Shown here: piece by piece, positions 50,801-62,800 of the stretch
Numbering within the stretch: the first letter of the stretch is position 1
Layout: each line of letters begins with the position of its first letter
Origin: Tridacna crocea
Taxonomy: Eukaryota; Mollusca; Bivalvia; Cardiida; Cardiidae
Assembly: GCA_943736015.1 (NCBI GenBank)
Contig: OX031065.1
Location: forward strand, 28,844,427 to 28,908,426
DNA: 64,000 nucleotides
Direction: 5' to 3'
Notes under the pieces: generated by a model
Databases searched by the model: none
What the model saw: only the letters and a program-made list of their open reading frames with translations
What the model was told of the DNA's origin: nothing
Made by a program: the position numbers and the translations under genes

Positions 50801-53800
50801 AACTCTTTACCAAACAACAAAATCTTAGACTGGTCCAAATTGATAGCATTTGCAGACAACAAAATAAACGTGACTCAAAAATTGAAACTCAACTTTGTAA
50901 GTAGAAAACATTGTGGGAAAAGTAGAAAATGCTCGTTACCAGCATTTTCTCCTTTTCCGACAGTGTTTTCAAAAGGCTTCTTCCTTAGGTTTGTTAAAAC
51001 CAGGGATTTTTTGGTAAAAAGTTAAAGGCTTCTTCCTTAGGCTTGTTAAAACCAGGGATTTTTTGGTAAAAAGTTAAAACATGGGACAATCTGGCAAACA
51101 ATCTGATAATATTTATCTTTCTTGCATAAATATTTCAACCTAATGGATCTTCTATCAAATGGTTACCAGCAATTTCTCCTTTTTTCACAATGTTTTCCAA
51201 AGTCTTCTCTTTCAGGATTGTTTAAAATTTGGATTGTGTGGGAGAGGGTTTAAGAAATAAGCACGTATGCATATATAATCATTGTAAAAATGAAGCAGAA
51301 ATGATTTTCATGAAAGAACAGGGTTATAAAGCCTCACAATCTAAAGATTTTACATGTCTGGTTACAGAAATGATTAGAGCTGTCACTGAATGTGACTTGA
51401 ATACACCCACCAGCACTTTGACAGGAACAGGCAATTGCTGGTATTTTATAAACAGATGGACACACGGGCGGACACACAGGTGATTCCAGTATATCCCCAA
51501 AAACATTTGTTTTGTTGGGGTATTATCAGCAAAACATAATGCCAAAGCATCTAACTCTTGAACCAACAATCCATATGTTTTTCAGCCGGAAATATTAAAA
51601 GTTTTGCAAGCATTATGAGAATAGAAGAAAATGCTAGTTTTCTACATATTCTCCTTTTTCAACAATGCTTTCTACCCCTTTGAGATACATAATTTTTTCA
51701 TTTTAATCGCTTATATTTTGTACTTGCAAATGCTTTTAACATGAACAAACTGAAATTTAGTAATCTGCAAGAGACTGAATCAAAAGTAAATTCATGTGAA
51801 AGTCTCATTACTTCATCATTCTACATAGAAATATTTTGAAATCAAAACTTTTCAAAAAAATTAAAACATCACATTTACAACAGGGAAGTTCAATCAAAAC
51901 CAACCAACAATAAACTTGCATTTTTCAACCAAGCGTTTATTTTTCCAGATTTCTTTTTTGAACATTATGGAAACTTACCATGCATCTGGATTTCCATGGC
52001 TTTTTTTTAATATTCAAGGAAAAGTAAAATTCATTACATAAATTTGATAGGAAAAAAACAAAACTTTTTTGATATTATACACAGAAATCGAAAATATGAA
52101 TTATTCTCCACTAAACCCTATGTTGTGGATATTCATTAGAATCGTCTCATCAATACAATTCTATTGAGTACCCACAACATAAGCTTCCAAAGAGCAGTAA
52201 TGACTTTAGAATGCCATCGTATCCTTTTATATATAGCTCGGTTATACAATATGCATTGCTCATCTAAAAGGAGTTTTTTAACTTCTTTGATGTATGGGTT
52301 TAGAGTCTTGCAAAAAAAAGCAATAAGCAAGTTACAAAAGCTTGTTAATTCAGGTACAACTGATTCAGTTTTTCTCCATTATATAACACGATCAAATGCA
52401 TAGATTATAAGGAATAGAAAAGAATTTTCATGAACAGTTTGATGTCAATACAAAAATTGGACATTTTGTAATCATGAAAAAAAGGCCCAACAATTGCAAT
52501 TATAAGGCTGCTTTGGTTCAAATATTTTAAGAGATACAAGACATCCTTTACCAAAGATCAGATTGTATAACTTGTGCTCTAATTTTACATCAAACTACCA
52601 GCAATAACAACTAGCTCCATTTTTTCCATAAGCAGGACACATTTCAAACAAGATGTCATTATACAAACAATAAATTTTAATATACAAATGTATTTCAAAA
52701 GCATTATAACTTTGTCTACAGTTCATTTTTTATTTAGGCAATGAGTAGGCAATTTTTAGGATGTGACAGATAGATCCAAGTTGAACAGATTTAAATGGGT
52801 GTGGTATTAATGTGAGACTAACATGTACATCTACCCAATAATCTTAATTTCCTTGTAATTTTCACATTAGTGACCAAGATAACATTCTAGATGCATCTAC
52901 ATTTGAACAGTCTTCCTAGACTTATTCTCAAATGCCCCTGGACATTCATTCTCAACAAAACAATATATGAAAAGGAGCAATAGCTTGTAACAAGTTATGG
53001 TTATTACTCTATCCTAAATAAGGCTTGTTTGCCTTTTGACTTTTCTCCTGTGTTTCATATGCAACAAGTTTTTGATTTGATGGAAAACAAGCTAGTGCAG
53101 TAATAGGTTGAGCCCAATTCCACTCAGACAAATATTATCATAGCTAAATCATATACCAAACAATTTCATTTTTTAACAACCATATTGTGGAAGAATGTTA
53201 TAATAACACTATGAAAAGGAAAAAAAACAGCATATTCTCCTTTTCTTAGCTTGTTTTCTACCCTTTCAAGTCAGTTCCTGTCACCACCAAATTCTCCCAA
53301 TTCCTTATAGTTTTGACAAATCCATTTTTTTTTTCTAATTGAAGTGTTGATGGTTGACTGCTCTGCCTAAATGTTCCTTTCTGTCTTGGAAATGGTTGAA
53401 AACGTCATTTGAAAAGGAGGAAATGCTATATACCATTTACATACGGGTAAGACACAATATAGGGATCGTTTGAAAAAATTGGTTGTTATGTCAAGTTATT
53501 TTATATTTACACCAGTCCTACATCAGTGAAACCTATGTGTAATCATTTGTTAGTGTATGTTCAAGTCTCAGCCAAAATTTGAGCACTTAAGATCAAAAGG
53601 CCTCCGAGATATAACATGAAACATACCCCCAAAATGGTACTTTTTTTGGGGAACAAGACAATTCCCCGACAAGACAGTTCCCCGACACGAGTTTTCGAGA
53701 CAGTTCCCCGACAAAATTGAAGACAGTTCCCCGACACTTTTGAAGACAGTTCCCCGACACATTCATTATTAGCAAACTTGATTTTCATCGTCATTTTTCA

Positions 53801-56800
53801 TCGATATCTATAACTTTTAAGGAAAGGAAATGTGGGTCTTGTACTTGTGAAAGGATTTTGAACAATTGAGAGTATTTCTCCTTTTTAGTTTATTATTGAT
53901 GATCACTCACAGTTCGGAAATGATGTAGTACCTTGGCCGTTATGCAGATCAGAATATCATTACATGTGTTACATGAATATGTGTATTTGATTACTTAAAC
54001 AAATCGTTATCCCTGTGTTGGATTTAAAATACATGTAGGCCTAGGTTTAGCGCATTTTTTTTTACATCTTTTACTGTTACTTCCGGAGAAACTGAAATAA
54101 TCCGCTAGTAATGTAATGGATAATATGGATGTAGATTCCCTTTATGTTGTGCCTTTATGGACAATAGTAATATAACAGTTATACAGTTCAACGAGAATAA
54201 AAAAAAAAGTTACAATGTTTAACTTTATTGAAGAAATTTATAGCACATAAGGCCTACATTACATGAGTTATACATGTTAAAATTGCATTTCAGAAGCCAA
54301 TACTCAAGTTGCAGACTTGTTCTTGTAGCTGAACTACATGCCATAAAAGACAGTTTAAACACCGCAATCATACACAATAAACGGAAACTCAAACGGTTCC
54401 CGCCAATTAAACCATCATTATTACAAACATCCAATCAGTCCAATCACAATATATCGACCTCCTTAATTGGGCATAATACTCAAATTAATAACCACCAAAG
54501 TTGAAATTTACTTCCATCATTTCAAATAAATGTGTATAAAAATATTTAAAAAAGAAAAATCCAAACCTATTCAATTTAGTAATGATAAAAGTGTCGGGGA
54601 ACTGTCTTCAAAAGTGTCGGGGAACTGTCTTCAATTTTGTCGGGGAACTGTCTCGAAAAGCCGTGTCGGGGAACTGTCTTGTCGGGGAACTGTCTTGAAA
54701 CCCTTTTTTTGCGTTATGTTGTTGCACTTAGAATTTCACTCTTTTTTCAATTTGCACTACTTGTTAAATATTCTGGTAAGTGCTCAGTAGGTATATTCAA
54801 CAGATAGTAAAATTATCAAGGATTAATTTGATGTTTGATTTGTTAAAATTGGTTAAAGAATATGAAAAATATGACGAAAACTGTAAATGTAGTAGCATGT
54901 TATGCAAATTTAATCTTGAATATCTCTTGTTTGTTACAGGATGAAAAAACCTTCTTAATACAACTTTTTTCAGTACTTTTACAACTATGATAAGGTTGAT
55001 CAACATGGAAAAGCATTTGGAAGTGTTATTAACAAAAAAAATTTTTCATGATTTTTTCAAATGTACAAAATGCCTTTTCAGAAAAATAGTAGAGTCCGTA
55101 ACCATGTAAAATTCAGTGGATATAAGTCTCTAAAGATACTTCACAGCAATTCATTATTCACTCATGACCTACACAGATTTCAGAAAATACATTCGACAAC
55201 ATCTTTCCCCTAAGACAAAGCAGTTAACCAACTTTAATGGTTACGGACTCTACAAAAAATGTGTAGTGTCCGTAACCTTAAAAAAAAACCCAGTTTTCCT
55301 CATTTTTTTTTGCCCCACTTAAAATCACAAATTGTGTTTTAATGTTTTTTTTTCATCAAATATAGCATCACTTGTTTATTTTGATGATCATGATTGGTGA
55401 TGTAATACAGTAAATCTCCTTGATTGTATCATATCTATAAACACCATTTTTTCCACTGTGGCATCACTGTAAATAGTTTAGTCATAGAAAATCTATTCAA
55501 ATGATTCATTGTAAATCAGTTTGTTTTATCAGCTTAATATGGTTCCAACATTAGAAAACACCAAAGTTTTCCAGCTAATAAGTTAATAAAGTTAAGTTTA
55601 TTTCCCATCTTTCTTTACCAATAATTGTGTAGTGTCCGTAACCAAATTATTATAAAACTAAAATTATACTTTTGCTGCACAAAAAACAAAATTTAGCTGT
55701 CTTTTACATTCTGTAGGTAACATTACTAATTGAGAAAGCTTTATTGGCACAATTTATATTTTCAAGATACATTTTGTTGAAATGGTAGTTTTCTCCTTTA
55801 ATATCATTCATTGAGAATAATTGCAGTATTTTATAAGCGTCAGTAACTTAAAGGCAGACATATTTCCAAAGCTTAAATATCCATTATTCAGACAGGATAC
55901 AATTCCAAATAAAATACCAGAACATGTTCTTTACACAGATGATAATAAAGAATGGTGTGAAAGTTACGGACACTACATGATTTAATATATAGTTTATATG
56001 TATCAAATATTTTGACATTAAGTTACACAGAAATAATAATAACATAGCTTTTGTTAATTGATTTGGTAACACTTACAAGCCAGACATTGAAACTTACTTT
56101 AAGGCCAAAATCAATTACAATATACTGTTTAACATGAACATAATTTAGATGCCTACAAATCGAGGGCTAAGTGCAAAACTATTGTAACTAAAAACCCATC
56201 TTAAACACCCAAGTTTAGAGGCAAATTTGACTCCTTAGTAAACAATGTAAATTTAGGTGCCATTGCTCATGATGAGCAATGGCACCTAAATTTACATTGT
56301 TTACTGAAGAAAACATCTTATAACCCCTGTAAAGGAGTCAGTTGTGCCCCTAAACTTGGGGTTTTAGATAGGTTTTGAGTTACAACAGTTTTGGACTCGA
56401 AATGTTCTCTTTACTTACTTTGTCTGGTGTTCATTTGCTGGTTGATTGGAGTTTAATGCCCCTTTCAACATCTATGTTATATCACGGCATCCCATGTTTT
56501 CCTGGCTTACTCACACCAGTACTTACACAACCTTCTTTCCATGTCGCTGACAACTTTCCCACTTGATACAGAGGTGGGAGGTAAAATTGAACATTTTACA
56601 CTTTGGTTTTGAGCCCAAAGAAATAACAGACATTTCCAAAAGTTGATGAAAGACTATAAATATGTTTATTTCCATTAAAGGTGGCCCTTCAGATTTTGGG
56701 ACGAAAATTTTACAAAAAAGCAAAAAAATCATCCTTATACTCCCAAGGCCTTTTAATTTTCATTCATAGTAGTTGAAAACCGTCCGACAACACAAGAAAT

Positions 56801-59800
56801 TAGAGAGTCACTATGGCCCAGGTTGATACCAACGGGAAACACATTCTATTTTTAGCTGATCAGTTCACTCATTTACTTACAGGAATACTCAGAAGAAGCT
56901 TCAAACATAGCGTCCGAAGAAGACATTATGTTTGTTATGATAGGGAATTTAAGCGTTATGAGTCACGTGCCAGTCACTTGACGTTCCCACAATGCTTTAT
57001 TGATTTTTGGCGCGAATTCTAAAAATAGCTTAAGAGGCTACGTAGCCTTTCAAGGGAATACCATCAAAAGAAGAAAAAAATGTAATTCTATGAATCTTTA
57101 TCATTGATGGTTTGTATTATTTTTTCATATGAATTTGAGTGATATATATATTTTTGAATTTAGTGAGATGTAAAAATCTAAATACCCACCTTTAAAGGAA
57201 AATGCGTAGTGTCATGAACAGATTTATCTATATTAGAACTATCATGTGCCCAAAAAAAGAACCTTTACTAATAGTTTTCATGTTTATTCCTACAGAAATA
57301 GGTATATATGATAGTTGTCAAAGAGTTCATTTCTTTTTTCTGCATTGTTCATATTTGTATTTGCAAAAATTACTGATATACAGGGATTTTTTTTTAATTA
57401 TATCATAAATTACGTAATAAAGTATTGAAACAAGCACAGTTCAATAGAAATTTCAAGATAATAGACAGATTTGCCTTTGTCATATATTCATGTAGAGTCC
57501 GTAACCAAACTTACAGCTTTTTCGTTTTCAAAATTTGAATTGATATAGACAGAGTCTGATAAAACTTTTTTTATTTCTGTATGTTGATTATAAGTTAAAC
57601 TTCAAGTTTTGTGTAATAACAGTGTCTAAAAATGAGAACTGTATTTTTGAGCAGAGTTGAAACATGGCAATTTTTCAGCAATATTTTTTGCAAGATTTCT
57701 TGTAAGGATTACGAGATGTAATTATCATTTTGGGTTGTATTTTTTGTTTTATACCAGTTAAAAATAAGAGGAAATTTGAACTGTATGACATAAAAAAAAA
57801 AAAGAAAAACATAATTTCAAGTATTTTATTGATGTTATATCCCTGTGTAGTGTCCGTAACAAGCTCTAGAAGGTCAATTTGTCTGCTAACAAAAAATGTA
57901 TTTTGTGCGCAGCAATCTACAAGATATTTTGGTTTCTTGAACTTAAAGCATAGTACTAAATGAAAAACTACTTCTTTTGTCAATTAAGGGACCTTCATTT
58001 TTCACCTCCAAGTGCAACACTACTGTTCCCTATATTGTGTCTTACCCGATAGTAAATGTGTATGTAAAGTAATATGATGTTATTGTTCACATTTGTGTTT
58101 CTTTGTTTGCCTCTTTCTTCACATAAAAAAAGATAAGAAAAAAAAGGACACTCTGTGTGGATTTGATTCAACTTGCAGGGAACCAAACAAATAAAGGCAC
58201 TCACAGATCCAGGTCTACATTGTGAAGCTAGTTTCAAACTCAAAATCTGTCAATAGGAAGCTAAAGTTACTACTAAAAACTATATACATGTACAACATTG
58301 CCTCTTGCCAAGTTATTCAACCTTCACCAAGCAAAGCGTGTGATTTTACTCATTACCAAATGGCAAATTTATAGACTTGTCCAAATTGAAACCATTGGCA
58401 GACGAGAAATTAAATGTGATTCAAAAATCGAATATTGATTTGGGAAGGGTAGAAAACCTTATTTTCGAAAGGCTTCCAACTCAGGATCTTCAAAAGTTGT
58501 CATTGTGTGGTAAAGGGTTAATAACTCTGTTGGGGAAATTTTTGAAAATATTGTAGGAAAAGAAGAAAATGCTGGAAACTGGCATTGTTTCCTTCTCCGG
58601 CAATATTTTTTACCATTTCAAAGATAAATCAAATAATTTCAGACACATTTAAACCTTTACCACACAATCCTACCTTTTAATGACCCTGAAAAAGAAATCT
58701 CTAGAAAACATTGTGGGAAAAGGACAAAATCCTGGGAACCAGCATTTTCTACTTTTCCCATGTGTTCTACCATCACAAAACAATCTTCAAAATTTTAGTT
58801 ACATTCACTGTGTTGTATGCAAAATGCTTTCAATTTGGACATGCCATACATTGCGTCATTTGGTATAGACCAAATTCCTCACCTGCAATTCCTTTCAACA
58901 TGGATTAGTTTAATATTTTGTTGTTGGGTTCAGAGCTATTTCATCTGGCCTTTTTTTCAAATTACAGAAGACACTTTACCACACAATGCCGACAGTTAAC
59001 AACTCCTGCATTTAAGTAATTTTAGTGAAAAAGTAATTCGTTAAAAACAAAAGTGAAGCTCTGTCAGTGAGTGAAAAACATAAAACTTCATTTCAAAGAG
59101 TTCAAAATATGTGGAACACTATGAACCTAATGGGTTTTGGCCTGAAAAATTCATGTTAAATGCATTTGTTATGAAAACAAAAATTAATGAAAAAAGAATT
59201 TTGAAGTAGAAGCAAATCAGGGGGAACTTTTAAAAATAAAGCAGCATCCAGATAGAGAGATTTTGATTTCAAAATTGAAAATATCAATATTTCTCCACTA
59301 AACCTTCCACTTCCATTAGAATCATCTCATCGAGACGATTCTAACGAGTACCCACAACATGGGGTTTGGAAGAGAAATAATGAGTTTAGAATACCATCAC
59401 TCCCTCTTGTCCCTTTACCACACAATGACAACTTTTGACGACCCCGAGGAGGAACCCTTTTGAAAACATTGTGGGAAAAGGAGAAAATGCTGGTAACCAG
59501 CATTTTCTCCTTTTCCCACAATGTTTTCTACCCTTCCTAAATCAAATTTTGATTTTTCAGACACATTATTTTGTGGTCTGCAAATGCTTTCAGTTTGGAC
59601 CAGTCTATAAATTTGTCATTCGGTAAAGAGTTCTTTTGAGCTCTGAATAAATGTTATTTCTAAGGTCACTGCTTGCAAAGGCTTCAAAAGTCTGTGAGCA
59701 AAAAATCTAAAATCTACTGAAAGTTTCATCGCAAAGATAATCAGAAGCATCATGCACATTTCATGAAGCATCAAATGCAATGACAAATCTTACCAAATCC

Positions 59801-62800
59801 TCTTCAATGTCGATGAATTCATCTTCAGACGAAATGGCCTCATACTCCCCATCTGACATGTAGCCTGGATCCATGGGGCTGCCTACCACGTCTGGGGACA
59901 AAGGGTCAAGGCCACCAGGAGGTATTCCACCCTCAGCTACAGCTTAAATACAAAATTCTTAACCCTTTATCATACAATGACAACTTTTAATGACCCTGAG
60001 AAAGAAGCCTTTTGAAAACATTGAGGGAAAAGGAGAAAATGCTGGTAACCAGCATTTTCTCCTTTTCCCACAATGTTTTCAAAAGGGTTCCTCCTCGGGG
60101 TCGTCAAAAGTTGTCATTGTGTGGTAAAGGGACAAGAGGGAGTGATGGTAACCAGCATTTTGTCCTTTTTCCACAATGTTTTCTACCCTATCAAAGAAGA
60201 ACTGCACCATTTGACCCACTTTTAAATTGTCGTCTGCAAATGCTTTCAATTTGGATAGGTCTAGAATTTTGTCAGGTGGTAAAGGGTCAACTCTTAACCT
60301 GCTCAGTAAGTTAAATGAAACTTTCAAGTCAGTGTGTAAAACACCAGACTATTGCCATTTCAAACTTGGTTTTTTGTTTAGCAGAAATATCTCTATATTA
60401 GACAGTGCAGATCAAAGATTAGACTGCATATCCTGTGCCATCCGATTTTGATCTACACCGTCCATAAAAGGCCACTGAGTTGCACACACTAGTCTTAGGG
60501 AAAATACAATCACGACTGTCATTATATAGTCACAGTGAGATACCCAACTAAATGCTTTCTGCATATAGATTTAAATGATTTTTTAAAAAATAGTAGCAGA
60601 GGGAAAAATTTTTTTTAACAAGAAATTTCTAACAATGTATGCATAGACAATCGCAAATAAAAAATTACACCAAGCACTTCCACACATCACTTCCTTTTAA
60701 ACATGATTTTGATAGATGACCAAAACAGCCTTGAAAAGTATTGCTAATCAATATCAGTTATCCCTTTACAAAACAATCCAAAGTTTAAGTGACCTACATT
60801 AATGACTTACTGTGTTGTGCTTAATACCATTTTCAACATTATCTCAGTTATATAATAGTGGTCATTCCACCAATCCATGCTTTCCTCGAGTTTCTTTTAC
60901 TATTTCTAAGCACAATATTCTTCCCAAGCCACCAGCTGCTTTCCCATGTAAAAACATCGAAACAATAATCAGTGGTGGGAGAGGAATCAATCCTGTTGCA
61001 ATGACTTTCATCTATCCTTGGAAAGAAATAAGCCAAGGGATTCAAACCACTGACTTCCTGTTTTCAAGTCCTGTGTGCTACAGACTGTCTTACTGGCACT
61101 CAGCTTTGACCTGTAACAAGCCAGTGTTGAAACCATTATGGGAACAAGAGTAAAAGTACCTGGTGGGTAGTCATCATCAACAGTGGGAGACATAGGCTCG
61201 GATGGTATACTGTCTTTCACTTTCATGGCATCTCGTCCCATGGGAGAGTCCATTCTTCTAGGTCTTCCATCTCTATGTAAAAATACAAAAGACAAATTGA
61301 TGCTTTATCATCTAAACCTTTTAGCACACAATGATGACTTTAAACACCCCTACGGAAGACGCCTTTTGAAACCATTGTGGGAAAAGGAGAAAATGCTGTT
61401 AACCAGCATTTTCTCTTTTTCCAAAAAAGTTTTCTACCCTATCAAAGCAAAATTGCACCATTTGTGCCACTTTGAATTTGTCATCTGCAAATGATTTCAA
61501 TTTGGATAGGTCTAAAATTTGCTGCATGGTAACAGATTAATTATCCAATAACCATACAATACCATACTTCTTACATCTCTTCAACAGGCAGCTTCTAACT
61601 CTTTACCAAACAACAAACTTTTGGATCAGTGCACCACATGGAAAGAAATTAATTGCAGATGCCAAAGTACATATGACTCAAATGGTGAAATGCTTTGGGA
61701 AGAGTACACAATATGTGGGAAAGGGAGAAAATGCTTGTAACCATGTGATACCATGTAATAAACATTGTAGGAAATGCAGCAGTTGCTTCTTAGAAGCTAT
61801 TATTCCTTTTTGTACAACATTTATTTTCTTCATCAATCACAGAGCTCCAGGTAAGAGGGGATGATGGCATTGTAAATCCATTATTTATCTTGTAAACCTT
61901 AAGTTATAGGTACTCATTAGAATTATCTCGACGAGACGATTCTAATGAGTACCCATAATATAGGGTTTAGTGGAGGATAATTAATATTTTCAGTTTTGAA
62001 ATAAGAATCACTCCCGCTGTTTTGAGCTCTGATTTACATAAATAGACCTATTTCCTTTGCAGTCCTTTTTCTTTTGTTTTTTACAAAATAACTATGGTTT
62101 AACAAGCGATAAGAAAAAGGATTTTGAAAAACATTGAGGAAATGCTATGACTATTTCCTCCTTTCTGAATAATGGCTTTTATCCTGTCAAAGAGAAATTG
62201 TGTCGCCTGAGCAAAATTTATCTTCTTCAATTGCCTTCAATATACCAAAGTCTAAAAGTTTGTCTTCTGGTTAAGAATTATAGTTGTATGTTCTGAGTGG
62301 TGATGCAGAAGTCTAATATCTATGTTGGCAGGAAGTCCTAATACTCATTGACTCTTTACCAAACGACAAAATCTTAGGCTGGTCCAAATTGACCACAAAA
62401 CAAAAGTGACTGAAGAAATGAAACTGTTTTGGGAAGGGTAGAAAACATTGTGGGAAAAGGAGAAAATGCTGGATACCAGCATTTTCTCCTTTTCCCACAA
62501 TTTTTTCAAAAGACTTCATCTTTCACAGGATCGTCAAAAGTCGGGATTGTGTAGTAAAGGGTTTAGAGCCACCTCTAAAGGCAACCCAGTTTTTCTATTC
62601 TTTTTCCTGAAAAGAAGTTTTTCAAGTAATATAACATTTTGGTATGACTTAAACTTTAAAGAGCATTAAAGAATTGTATTTAGTTGCTTGTTATCAGTCA
62701 TGATAGATGTAGATTTCATACCAAGCAATAAATTCAACATAGTGAAAGTTTGTTCTGTGTGGTAACCTGCATTTTCTTCTTTTTCCACAATGTTTTCTTA

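Noticed and set aside
53561..53794. Overlapping ORFs with VGELS / SGNCL repeats
   Set aside because: They are translations of the tandem GACAGTTCCCCGACA array in the inverted end, with no gene structure.
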